This document shows, piece after piece, positions 40,073 to 47,838 of a DNA stretch of 64,000 nucleotides. The notes beneath the pieces were generated by a model. The model worked only from the letters and a program-made list of their open reading frames with translations. It ran no database searches and was not told the origin of the DNA. Source of the DNA: Embleya scabrispora DSM 41855 (GTDB taxonomy: Bacteria > Actinomycetota > Actinomycetes > Streptomycetales > Streptomycetaceae); the NCBI RefSeq assembly GCF_000372745.1, contig NZ_KB889685.1:22388-86387 (forward strand), written 5' to 3'. A program made the position numbers and the translations under genes. Positions within the stretch are counted from its first letter, which is position 1. Each line of letters opens with the position of its first letter.

Positions 40073-42673
40073 TCAGAGCCTGGAGTCCACCGGCTCCGAC
40101 TCCAGCGCGAGGACGGCGAAAACCGTCTCGTGCACGCGCCACAGCGCCTCGCCGGCCGCCAACCTGTCCAACGCCTCGGTACCCAGTGCGTGCTCGCGCA
40201 GCGCCATCGAGCGTTTGTGCCCCAGCCCACGATTGCGCAGCCGTTCCAGGTTCACCGGTTCGGTGTAGTCGGCGCCGTAGATGATCCGCAGGTATTCCGG
40301 CCCACGGCACTTGACCCCCGGCTGCACCCGCCGGTTCGCCACCCGCGCGGCCTCGCCGGCGAGCGGCTTGACCACCATGCCCTCACCGCCGGCGGCGGTC
40401 AGCTCGGTCCACCACTCGACGCCGGCCGCGACCTGCTTGTCGTCGGTGACGTCCACGATCAGCCGGCCGGTGGATGCGAGCAGCCCGGAGGGGTCGGCCG
40501 CAACGAGTCGGTCGGCGAGCGCGAGATGCCATGCGTGGTCGTGACCCAGGTAGGACCCGCCGCGCCCGGCGAGCACCTGGAACGGCGCGAAGCGCAATCC
40601 CGTGAGCCCTTCGGTCTCCCAGCAGTACCGGCCGTACGCGTCCACGAAGGCGTGCGCGTTGGCCTCACGGCCGCTGATGCGCTCGGCCAACGCGCCGACG
40701 TCGATCCCGCGTTCGAGTGCACGCGACAGCGCGGCGCCGGCGACCGGCAGGGCGGAGGTCGCAGCCGCACCCACCGACGCGTACTGCTGCCGCAGCAGTT
40801 CCTGCGCCTTGGCCGACCACGGCATCAGCTCTGCGTCGAACAGCAACCAGTCGGTGTCCAATTCGGCCCACAAACCCGCAGCGTCGATCGCCGCGCGCAG
40901 CCGCTCCAGGAAGCCGTCGGTGGTGGCCCGGTCGGGGAAGAAGCCGCGCCCGGTGCGGGTCCACACCGCGCCCGCGCCCATGCCCTCGTCCACGCCGAAC
41001 GCCTCGCGTGCGGCGGCCTCGTCCCGGCACACCAGGGCGACCGCACGCGAGCCCATGTGCTTCTCCTCGCAGATCACCTCGGTGACCCCGTCCGCGCGGA
41101 ACTGCGCGAACGCCTCGGCCGGATGTTCGAGCAGCCCCGGCAGCGTGCTGGTCGCGCACGGCGCCATCGTCGGCGGCAGGTAGACCAGCCAGCGCGGGTC
41201 GATGGCGAACCGGCTCATCACCTCCAGGGCTGCCGCCGCGTTCTCCTGACGTACCGTCACCATGCCCGCGCCGGCCGTCTCGATGTGCCGGCGACCGACC
41301 CCGCCGGGGCTCAGGTCGAGCACGTCGCCCAGGTCGAGGGTGCGCCCGTCCCGACCGCCCGGAGCCTGCGAGGCCATCGGCCGCACCGGCTCGTACCAGA
41401 CCTGTTCGGCCTGGACCGCGACCAGTTCGCGCTCCGGCCAGCGCAGCGCGGTCAGGTCGCCGCCGAACACCGCGCCGGTATCCAGGCAAATCGTGTTGTT
41501 CACCCACACGGCGCGCGGCGTGGGCGTGTGGCCATAGACCACCGTCGCCTTGCCCCGGTACTCGTCGGCCCAGGGGTAGCGCACGGGCAGGCCGTATTCG
41601 TCGGTCTCGCCGGTGGTGTCGCCGTACAGGGCGAAACTGCGCACTCGCCCGGACATCCGACCGTGGTACTTCTCCGGCAACCCCGCGTGGCACACCACGA
41701 GCCTGCCCTCGTCGAGCAGGTAGTGGCTGACCAGGGACTCACAGAACTCGACCACCTCGCGGCGGAATTCCTCGCTCTCCCGTGCCAATTGTTCGAGCGA
41801 CTCGGCGAGTCCGTGGGTGGTCTTGACCTGCCGGCCCTTGAGCGCGCGCACCAGCTTGTTCTCGTGGTTGCCCGGCACGCACAGCGCGTGGCCGGCTCCG
41901 ACCATGCCCATCACCAGGCGCAGTACACCCGGGGTGTCCGGTCCGCGGTCGACCAGGTCGCCGACGAATACGGCGGTCCGGCCTTCGGGGTGTGCGGCGT
42001 CGACCGGTCGCCCCGCCTCGTCGCGGGCGATCCCGTAACCGAGTTCGACCAGCAGCGATTCCAACTCGGCGCGGCAGCCGTGGATGTCGCCGATCACGTC
42101 GAACGGGCCGGTCAGGTGCCGCAGGTCGTTGTATCGGCGCTCGTACACGACCTCGGCGCGTGCGACCTCGTCCACGCCGGAGAGCACATGCACCTTGCGG
42201 AAGCCCTCGCGTTGCAGGCCACGCAGCGATCGGCGCAGGTCCCGGTGCTGACGCTGGATCACCTGCGGAGGCAGGTGCATCCGGTCCGGGCGCGCGGAGT
42301 TGCGTGCCTGGCATTCGGCCTCGGGGATGTCGAGCACGATCGCGACCGGGAACACGTCGTGGTCGCGGGCGACCTTGACCAGTTGCGCGCGGGCCTCGCG
42401 TTGCACGTTGGTCGCGTCCACCACGGTCAGCCGGCCGGACGCGAGGCGCATCCGGGCGACGTGGTGGAGCAGTTCGAACGCGTCGCTGGAGGCCGACTGG
42501 TCGTTCTCGTCGTCGGCGACCAGTCCGCGGAAGTAGTCGGAGGACAGCACCTGGGTGTGCTTGAAGTGGGTGCGGGCGAAGGTCGACTTGCCCGCGCCGG
42601 TGGTGCCGATCAGGACCACCAGGCACAGGTCGGGCATGGTCAATGCGCGGCGGGCGCTCGCGTCGTGGGTCAT
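40073..42673 (-). CDS. pnkp: bacterial polynucleotide kinase-phosphatase (RNA repair)
   Basis: A three-domain RNA end-healing enzyme, 866 residues. Kinase domain about 13-170 (P-loop GTTGAGKST 23-31, YFRG, ARPDRMHLP); metallophosphatase about 190-430 (GDIHGC 195-200, GDLVDRGPDT, PGNHENK, VVCHAGLPEKYHG, VYGHTPTPR); adenylyltransferase about 480-866 with nucleotidyl lysine K538 in EEKHMGSR and later GEGMVVKP. It heals 5'-OH and 2',3'-cyclic phosphate ends of broken RNA. ATG 42673 overlaps the hen1 stop (ATGA), so both are made together. Lengths and motifs match well-studied Clostridium Pnkp. Confidence 0.96.
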   Translation of the reverse strand: MTHDASARRALTMPDLCLVVLIGTTGAGKSTFARTHFKHTQVLSSDYFRGLVADDENDQSASSDAFELLHHVARMRLASGRLTVVDATNVQREARAQLVKVARDHDVFPVAIVLDIPEAECQARNSARPDRMHLPPQVIQRQHRDLRRSLRGLQREGFRKVHVLSGVDEVARAEVVYERRYNDLRHLTGPFDVIGDIHGCRAELESLLVELGYGIARDEAGRPVDAAHPEGRTAVFVGDLVDRGPDTPGVLRLVMGMVGAGHALCVPGNHENKLVRALKGRQVKTTHGLAESLEQLARESEEFRREVVEFCESLVSHYLLDEGRLVVCHAGLPEKYHGRMSGRVRSFALYGDTTGETDEYGLPVRYPWADEYRGKATVVYGHTPTPRAVWVNNTICLDTGAVFGGDLTALRWPERELVAVQAEQVWYEPVRPMASQAPGGRDGRTLDLGDVLDLSPGGVGRRHIETAGAGMVTVRQENAAAALEVMSRFAIDPRWLVYLPPTMAPCATSTLPGLLEHPAEAFAQFRADGVTEVICEEKHMGSRAVALVCRDEAAAREAFGVDEGMGAGAVWTRTGRGFFPDRATTDGFLERLRAAIDAAGLWAELDTDWLLFDAELMPWSAKAQELLRQQYASVGAAATSALPVAGAALSRALERGIDVGALAERISGREANAHAFVDAYGRYCWETEGLTGLRFAPFQVLAGRGGSYLGHDHAWHLALADRLVAADPSGLLASTGRLIVDVTDDKQVAAGVEWWTELTAAGGEGMVVKPLAGEAARVANRRVQPGVKCRGPEYLRIIYGADYTEPVNLERLRNRGLGHKRSMALREHALGTEALDRLAAGEALWRVHETVFAVLALESEPVDSRL

Positions 42674-44484
42674 GCCGTTGCTCCGGTGCCTTCGTCGTTG
42701 GCGGTGGGGGTGAGTGCGAGTGCGGGTGTGTCACGGGCATGTGGGATGCCGGCGACGTCGGTCTCGGTACGGGTGAACACGACCATCTGGGTCGAGGGGC
42801 CGACCTCGGGGTCGATCTCGCCGACCGGTTCGAATCGGGTCGCGTAGCCGTACTTGGCCGCCGCCCGCTCGGCCCAAGCGCGAAACGTGGCGCGGTCCCA
42901 TTCGAAGCGGTGGTCGCCATGCCGCATGGCGCCGGCCGCGAGGCCCTCGCCGCCCTCTTCCTCGGGGGCGTAGCGCACGTTGTACTCGACGTTGGGCGTG
43001 GTGACCACGACGGTCGCCGGCCGAGCCGAGCCCAGGACGGCGTATTCCAGGGCGGGCAGGCGCGGTTCGTCCAGGTGCTCGATCACCTCGCACAGCACGG
43101 CCGCGTCGTAGCCGACGAGCCGCTTGTCGGTGTAGGTCAGTGCACCCTGGATCAGCCGCACGCGATCGCGCTGCCGCTCCGACATCCTGGCGAGCTTGAG
43201 CTTGCGCTCGGCGATGGTGAGCGCGCGGGTGGATACGTCGACGCCGACGATCTCGCGAAAGCGCGGCTCCCTGAGCAGCGCCCCGATCAACTTGCCGTCG
43301 CCGCAGCCCAGGTCGAGCACGCGCTCGGCCCCGGCCGCCCGCAGGGCCGCCAGGATCGCGTCCCGCCGCTGCCTGGCGAGCGTCGGGGGACGCTCGTCCG
43401 CACCTGCGCCCTCGCCGGCGACCCCCACGTCGCCGGTCGCCGGCGCATTCGCGAGGACCGCGATCGCAGGCACGGCGGCCGTAGGCACAGCCGCGACGCC
43501 CGCAGGCGCGACGCCCTCGGTCGCCACCGCCCCCACCACACTCACCGGCCCCACACCCGCGAGCACACCCGCAGCCGCAGGCGTCACCTCCACCCCGGCG
43601 TCCGCACCCTCCGGTGGCACACCTGAGACCACGCCTGCGACCGCAACCGCGACCGCACCCGAGTCCTCGCCTGCCTCCGCGTCCTCGCCGGCGTCGTCCG
43701 GTATCGCGTTGTCCAGGTTCTCCGGCGCGGTCTCGTCGACCTCGGCGAGGCGCTCCATCGCGCTGCGGGTGAGGGTGGGGCGGCGCGAGAGGTAGCGGCT
43801 CGCGATCAGGTCGCGGTCCGGGTGCGCGGACAGCCAGCCCTCGCCGGCGCGGAGCAGCTTGTCCACCTCGTCGGGCGCGACCCAGTAGTGCTTCGCGTTG
43901 TCCAGGACCGGGAGCAGCACATACAACTGCCGCAGCGCGTCCGCGAGCAGCACCGTGCCGCTCAACGCGAGCCGCACATAGCGCGATTCACCCCACGTCG
44001 GGAAGCGCGAGTCCAGCGGAATCGACTCGATCGCCACGTGGCATCCCAGCGGCTCGAACAGCCGCCGGACCATCTCCTCGCCACCGCGCGCGGGCAGCGC
44101 GGGCACCTCGATCTCCAACGGCATGGGCAGCGCCGCAAGTTCGGGGCGCGCGTCGCAGCGCCCCTGCATCGCGGTGCGAAAGACCGTGCCGAGCGCAACC
44201 GCGAGCAGCGACGACGCGGCGTAGGGCCGGTCGTTGACGTACTGCGCGAGCGCCAGGTCGGGCGAGCCCTTGGCGCCCTTGCCCCGCTTGACCCCGCGCG
44301 TGAGCGCGATCGGGTCGACGTCGAGCAGCAGCGCCGCGGTGCAGCGCGCGTCGTTTGCCTCGGGGTAGAAGACGTGTGCTTCGCCGTAGGTCGTGGAGAA
44401 CCGTTGCGCCTTCCCGGGGTGCTTGTGCAGCAGGAAGCCGAGGTCGGTTGCGGGCTGATGAGTGGTTGCGATGGTCAGGAACAC
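42670..44484 (-). CDS. hen1: 3'-terminal RNA ribose 2'-O-methyltransferase Hen1, with long linker
   Basis: Methylates the 2'-OH at the 3' end of a break before ligation, making repaired RNA resistant to recutting. The 604-residue protein has the bacterial Hen1 N-terminal domain (1-255, TIATTHQPATDLGFLLHKHPGK), which stimulates Pnkp ligation, and the methyltransferase domain (about 367-585, VLDLGCGDGKL, metal site CEVIEH 465-470 and HGDHRFEW). Between them lies an unusual Ala/Val/Gly/Pro-rich linker of about 105 residues (262-366). Translation starts at GTG 44484 without a ribosome site. It is upstream of and coupled to pnkp. Confidence 0.95.
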   Translation of the reverse strand: MFLTIATTHQPATDLGFLLHKHPGKAQRFSTTYGEAHVFYPEANDARCTAALLLDVDPIALTRGVKRGKGAKGSPDLALAQYVNDRPYAASSLLAVALGTVFRTAMQGRCDARPELAALPMPLEIEVPALPARGGEEMVRRLFEPLGCHVAIESIPLDSRFPTWGESRYVRLALSGTVLLADALRQLYVLLPVLDNAKHYWVAPDEVDKLLRAGEGWLSAHPDRDLIASRYLSRRPTLTRSAMERLAEVDETAPENLDNAIPDDAGEDAEAGEDSGAVAVAVAGVVSGVPPEGADAGVEVTPAAAGVLAGVGPVSVVGAVATEGVAPAGVAAVPTAAVPAIAVLANAPATGDVGVAGEGAGADERPPTLARQRRDAILAALRAAGAERVLDLGCGDGKLIGALLREPRFREIVGVDVSTRALTIAERKLKLARMSERQRDRVRLIQGALTYTDKRLVGYDAAVLCEVIEHLDEPRLPALEYAVLGSARPATVVVTTPNVEYNVRYAPEEEGGEGLAAGAMRHGDHRFEWDRATFRAWAERAAAKYGYATRFEPVGEIDPEVGPSTQMVVFTRTETDVAGIPHARDTPALALTPTANDEGTGATA

Positions 44485-44616
44485 CAGGCCGATTATGTGC
44501 CAGGCACCCGGTCACCGACGATCGCTTTTCACCGGTGCGCACCCCTCGGCACGGCCTCGGCCGCGTACACCGCCGGGCCCTTCGACACGTCCCCCGACAC
44601 GCCTGCGGCCGCGCCC

Positions 44617-45507
44617 TCACTCGGCGACGTCGACGGACAGTTCCACCACCGTACGGCTCGCGCTCCCGGGGGCGCCCGCGACCTCTCGCGGGCAGTGCTG
44701 CCGCACGGTGCCCAGGTCGATCGACAACTCCTGCTCGGCGGCCGCCCGCACGAGCGCGGTGAACGCCGGATGCACGGCGGTGTCGTCGTCGGGGTCGTCG
44801 TCGGTGACCACGTGGTCGGTGGTCAGTTCGCGACCGGCCTCGCGCGTGCCGGTGATCGTCCGTCGTCCGGGCACGGACCAGCCCTCGGGTAGGGGTGCGG
44901 CGAGCGGCACGCACAGCCCGACCTCGGTACCGGCGTCGTCCGCGGGTCGCCCCAGGTCCAGCCAGAACGCCCCGGTGGGCGCGATGCCGTCCGCGTGCAG
45001 GCTCGCGTACAGGTCCAGTAGGGCAGCCTCGATCGCGGCATCCACGTCCACCACCGCGTCGCCGGGCCCCGCGGTCGCCGCGTCCGCGCCCGCGCCCGCG
45101 CCCGCAGGCAGCACCACGTACTCGACCACGCCGACCCACGCCCGAGGCGGGGTCGGGCGCAGGCGCACGTCGTAGTCGAACCCCCCGCCCGCGAGTACTC
45201 GCTCCGCCGCCGCGAGGGCTCGATCCTCGCGCGCCCGTTCGACCGAAACCGCCTCGCGTCGCGCACGCAGCGCCTCGTGCGCGGAGCCGCCATCACTCAT
45301 CGCGCCGCGGATCGCCGCGAGCGGTACACCGGCCGCGCGCAGCGCGCGGACCAGGCCCGCCTGTTCGAGTTGGCCGACCGTATAGCGGCGGTAGCGCGTA
45401 TGCGGGTCCACGTCCGCGGGCACCAGCACGCCCTGTTCGTCGTACCAGCGCAGCGCCTTGACGGTCAGGCCCGTGGCGCGGGCGAAGTCTCCGATGCCGA
45501 GGAACAT
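44617..45507 (-). CDS. MerR-family regulator with GyrI-like C-terminal domain
   Basis: A 296-residue activator-type regulator. The MerR winged helix occupies the first 70 residues (FLGIGDFARATGLTVKALRWYDEQGVL), then a dimerisation coiled coil (about 75-110), then a ligand-binding GyrI/BmrR-like domain (VRLRPTPPRAWVGVVEYVVLP) containing a Gly/Ala-rich insertion. ATG 45507 is chosen as GGAGG lies eight bases upstream; the ATG two codons earlier is too close. A perfect 8-bp dyad 30 bases upstream is probably its own operator. The target and ligand are unknown; it is not obviously tied to hen1. Confidence 0.87.
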   Translation of the reverse strand: MFLGIGDFARATGLTVKALRWYDEQGVLVPADVDPHTRYRRYTVGQLEQAGLVRALRAAGVPLAAIRGAMSDGGSAHEALRARREAVSVERAREDRALAAAERVLAGGGFDYDVRLRPTPPRAWVGVVEYVVLPAGAGAGADAATAGPGDAVVDVDAAIEAALLDLYASLHADGIAPTGAFWLDLGRPADDAGTEVGLCVPLAAPLPEGWSVPGRRTITGTREAGRELTTDHVVTDDDPDDDTAVHPAFTALVRAAAEQELSIDLGTVRQHCPREVAGAPGSASRTVVELSVDVAE

Positions 45508-45536
45508 CCTCATCACCTCCGATCAACCACGGTGCC

Positions 45537-45555
45537 CTCTCCCGTAACGGGAGAG
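45537..45555 (-). promoter_or_regulatory. MerR-type operator upstream of the MerR gene
   Basis: CTCTCCCG-TAA-CGGGAGAG: perfect eight-base arms with a three-base centre, 30 bases before the MerR start. This is the size and symmetry of MerR-family sites in streptomycetes (TipA-like), so autoregulation is likely. Confidence 0.6.
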
Positions 45556-45613
45556 TCCACTGCGGGGGCGCGCCGCCACGATCGTCACGATCGCGGCGGG
45601 CGCGCGGCCCGGG

Positions 45614-46000
45614 TCACCAGTCGTCGGGCTCGGTGACGGTCAGCAGGCGGACGAATCTCTCGTAGGACACCTGGCAGCTCTCCAGGCGCTCGTAGGTGCG
45701 GGCCGACAGGGCGACGGGGGCGCTGGGTTCGAGAGCCACGCTCCAGAACCAGCCCGGCGCACCCGTGGCCCGCCCGATGACGGGCACGAGGTCGGCCACC
45801 CGGCGACGTAGCCGGTCCAGTTCGATACGGCAGGCCCCCGCCGTGACATGGCCCCGAGCGGACCGCGCGAGCACGCGGCCGTTCGGGGCGATGAGCCGCC
45901 ACCGCACGTGCTGCTCGGCGTCCAGGTGGACGTCGTAGCGCGCGTGCCGTTCCGGCGTACCGTCCGGGGCCCGCGACTCATCCGAAGCGACCGGCGACAT
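45614..46000 (-). CDS. DUF1508-like small protein
   Basis: About 128 residues. The middle ([30 protein letters not shown]) follows the strand pattern of YegP/DUF1508 modules, a cytoplasmic fold of unknown role. The frame starts at ATG 46000, inside the 3' end of pstB (23-base overlap), with no clear ribosome site, so coupling to pstB is likely. It is the last gene of the Pst-like run. A link to phosphate is not supported beyond position. Confidence 0.6.
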   Translation of the reverse strand: MSPVASDESRAPDGTPERHARYDVHLDAEQHVRWRLIAPNGRVLARSARGHVTAGACRIELDRLRRRVADLVPVIGRATGAPGWFWSVALEPSAPVALSARTYERLESCQVSYERFVRLLTVTEPDDW

Positions 46001-46829
46001 AGTCGGCCGTCCGAGGGTCGCGGGGAGCGCCGAAGATCGCGGTGGTGGGTCCGGCCTCGACGATGTGGCCGGGGGTGTTCTCCGCCGCGAGGAAGAACGC
46101 GCAGTGGTCGGACACGCGTTGGGCCTGCTGCATGTTGTGCGTGACGATCACGATGGTGATGTCCTCGCGCAGCTCGCCGATGGTGTCCTCGATCCGTCGG
46201 GTGGACGTCGGGTCGAGTGCCGAACACGGCTCGTCCATGAGCAGCACGTCCGGGTCGACCGCGAGCGAGCGGGCGATGCAGAGACGTTGCTGCTGGCCTC
46301 CGGACAGCGCGCCGCCGGGTTGCCTGAGCCGATTTCTCACCTCCATCCACAGGCCGGCCCGCACCAGGGAGGACTCCACCACGGCGTCCTTGTCGGCGTT
46401 GCGCACGCCGGTCAGCTTCAGGCCGGCGACCACGTTGTCGTAGATGGACATCGCCGGGAACGGGTTGGGCTTTTGGAAGACCATTCCGACCCGTCGCCGG
46501 GTCTCGATCGGACGACGGGTGGAGTCGTAGATGTCCTCGCCGTCGAGCAGGACCCGGCCCGCGAGTTGCGCGCTGGGCACGAGTTCGTGCATCCGGTTGA
46601 GGATGCGCAGGAAGGTGGACTTGCCACAACCGGACGGCCCGATCAGGGCCGTGACGGAGTTGGCCGCCATCACGAGGTCGACACGTTCGAGCACCTTGTG
46701 GGTGCCGAACCAGGCGCTGACGGCCTCCGCGGTGAGCGTCGAGCCGCGCCCACCGGCGGATTGAGCCGGTAAAGGCTGGGTCTCGGCTGCGGGGGCGAGA
46801 GTCGTCGCACCGCTGTCCGGGCTGGTCAC
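45978..46829 (-). CDS. pstB: phosphate ABC importer ATP-binding protein
   Basis: The ATPase of a PstSCAB-type importer, 283 residues. After an Ala-rich leader of about 30 residues come Walker [10 protein letters not shown], the Q loop [17 protein letters not shown], signature [10 protein letters not shown], Walker [14 protein letters not shown] and the H loop [18 protein letters not shown], all characteristic of PstB rather than generic ATPases. GTG 46829 has GGAGG eight bases upstream. Unusually, it is separated from pstC and pstA by genes for two binding proteins and a sortase-like protein. No phoU follows. Confidence 0.93.
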   Translation of the reverse strand: MTSPDSGATTLAPAAETQPLPAQSAGGRGSTLTAEAVSAWFGTHKVLERVDLVMAANSVTALIGPSGCGKSTFLRILNRMHELVPSAQLAGRVLLDGEDIYDSTRRPIETRRRVGMVFQKPNPFPAMSIYDNVVAGLKLTGVRNADKDAVVESSLVRAGLWMEVRNRLRQPGGALSGGQQQRLCIARSLAVDPDVLLMDEPCSALDPTSTRRIEDTIGELREDITIVIVTHNMQQAQRVSDHCAFFLAAENTPGHIVEAGPTTAIFGAPRDPRTADYVAGRFG

Positions 46830-46875
46830 GTGCGGAGCCTCCGGGGTGTGGAGTGGGACGGGACGAGAGCCGGCG

Positions 46876-47838
46876 TCAGAGCGTCGCCGGGAGTACGCGA
46901 GCGGCGGATTCGTACAGTGCCCACACGACGGCGAGCACGACCGGGGTGCCGAGCAGGAGCGTGACTCGGCGATCGGGGTGACGGCGCAGCACCCAGACCA
47001 GGACGACGAGTACGAGCGTGAACGCCTGCGCCCACAGCAGCAGTCGCACGCCGGCGTCCGCGTAGCCGCCGGTGCCCTTCTCGTCCGCGCGTAGACCTTG
47101 CGGGCGGCGACCCTCCTGGGCCTTGGGGGCTCCCTGAAGCTCGGCGATGACGACGGTGCGGCCCCCGGGTCGGATCCACGAGTCGGCGGTGATCAGCACG
47201 AGTCGGTTCTCCCGGCCGGGCGCGAGCACGTCGTCCTTGCCGTTGGCGACGTGCCGGCGCTCGACCACCTTGTAGGTGAACTCGCCCTGCTGGGTGGTGG
47301 CTTCGATGCGTTGGCCGACACGCAGTCGGGAGAGGTCGCGAAAGGGGCCGCCGTAGGTGTGCGCGCGGCCCATGATCACGCTGTGTCCGCCCTGGCCGGG
47401 CAGGCCGCTGGTGCGCAGGTGTCCGGGTCCCTTGGCGAGCGAGTCCGCGGTGGTGCCCTCGACCACGACCTGGCGTACGCCGATCGCGGGGATACGCAGC
47501 ATCGCGACCGGATTGCCCTTGTCGATGTCGCCGCCGAGCGGGCCGACGTCGCGGTAGAGCTCATCGGAGAGCCGGTCGGCCAGGATGCTCTGGTCGCGGG
47601 CCTGTTGGATGTCGGAGACCACGTACAAATAGCCGACGAAGCCCGCGATGAGCAGTGCGAGCAGTGCGACCGAGGCGCCGGCGATCGTGTACGGGTCCGC
47701 GCGCTCCGCCTGGGGCTTGGCCGCGATTGCGGGCGGTTGTCCGCCGGCGCCTGCGGGTGCGCTCGCGGGCGCCTGTTCGGTCGCGGGCGCGGTCGCCGGC
47801 GCGGTCGCGGGCACCTTGGAGACGGTGTCGGCGGTCAT
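46876..47838 (-). CDS. sortase-fold membrane protein lacking the catalytic residues
   Basis: A 320-residue protein: Pro/Ala-rich cytoplasmic leader (1-48), membrane helix (about 52-74), extracytoplasmic sortase domain (about 105-235) and two C-terminal helices (about 264-283 and 292-309). The fold signature is clear ([50 protein letters not shown]). However, the catalytic Cys position after LVLIT is Ala218, and the usual GHR reads Gly157-Arg158-Ala159, with a His only at 160; Arg227 remains. It is therefore probably a non-catalytic scaffold. ATG 47838 overlaps the preceding stop (ATGA), and pstB starts 46 bases downstream. Confidence 0.85.
   Translation of the reverse strand: MTADTVSKVPATAPATAPATEQAPASAPAGAGGQPPAIAAKPQAERADPYTIAGASVALLALLIAGFVGYLYVVSDIQQARDQSILADRLSDELYRDVGPLGGDIDKGNPVAMLRIPAIGVRQVVVEGTTADSLAKGPGHLRTSGLPGQGGHSVIMGRAHTYGGPFRDLSRLRVGQRIEATTQQGEFTYKVVERRHVANGKDDVLAPGRENRLVLITADSWIRPGGRTVVIAELQGAPKAQEGRRPQGLRADEKGTGGYADAGVRLLLWAQAFTLVLVVLVWVLRRHPDRRVTLLLGTPVVLAVVWALYESAARVLPATL

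Noticed and set aside
36793..42847. Two frames of more than 1000 codons on the plus strand opposite the arc and pnkp genes
   Set aside because: Antisense shadows of arcA, arcD, pnkp and hen1; the opposite strand encodes complete enzymes with intact motifs.
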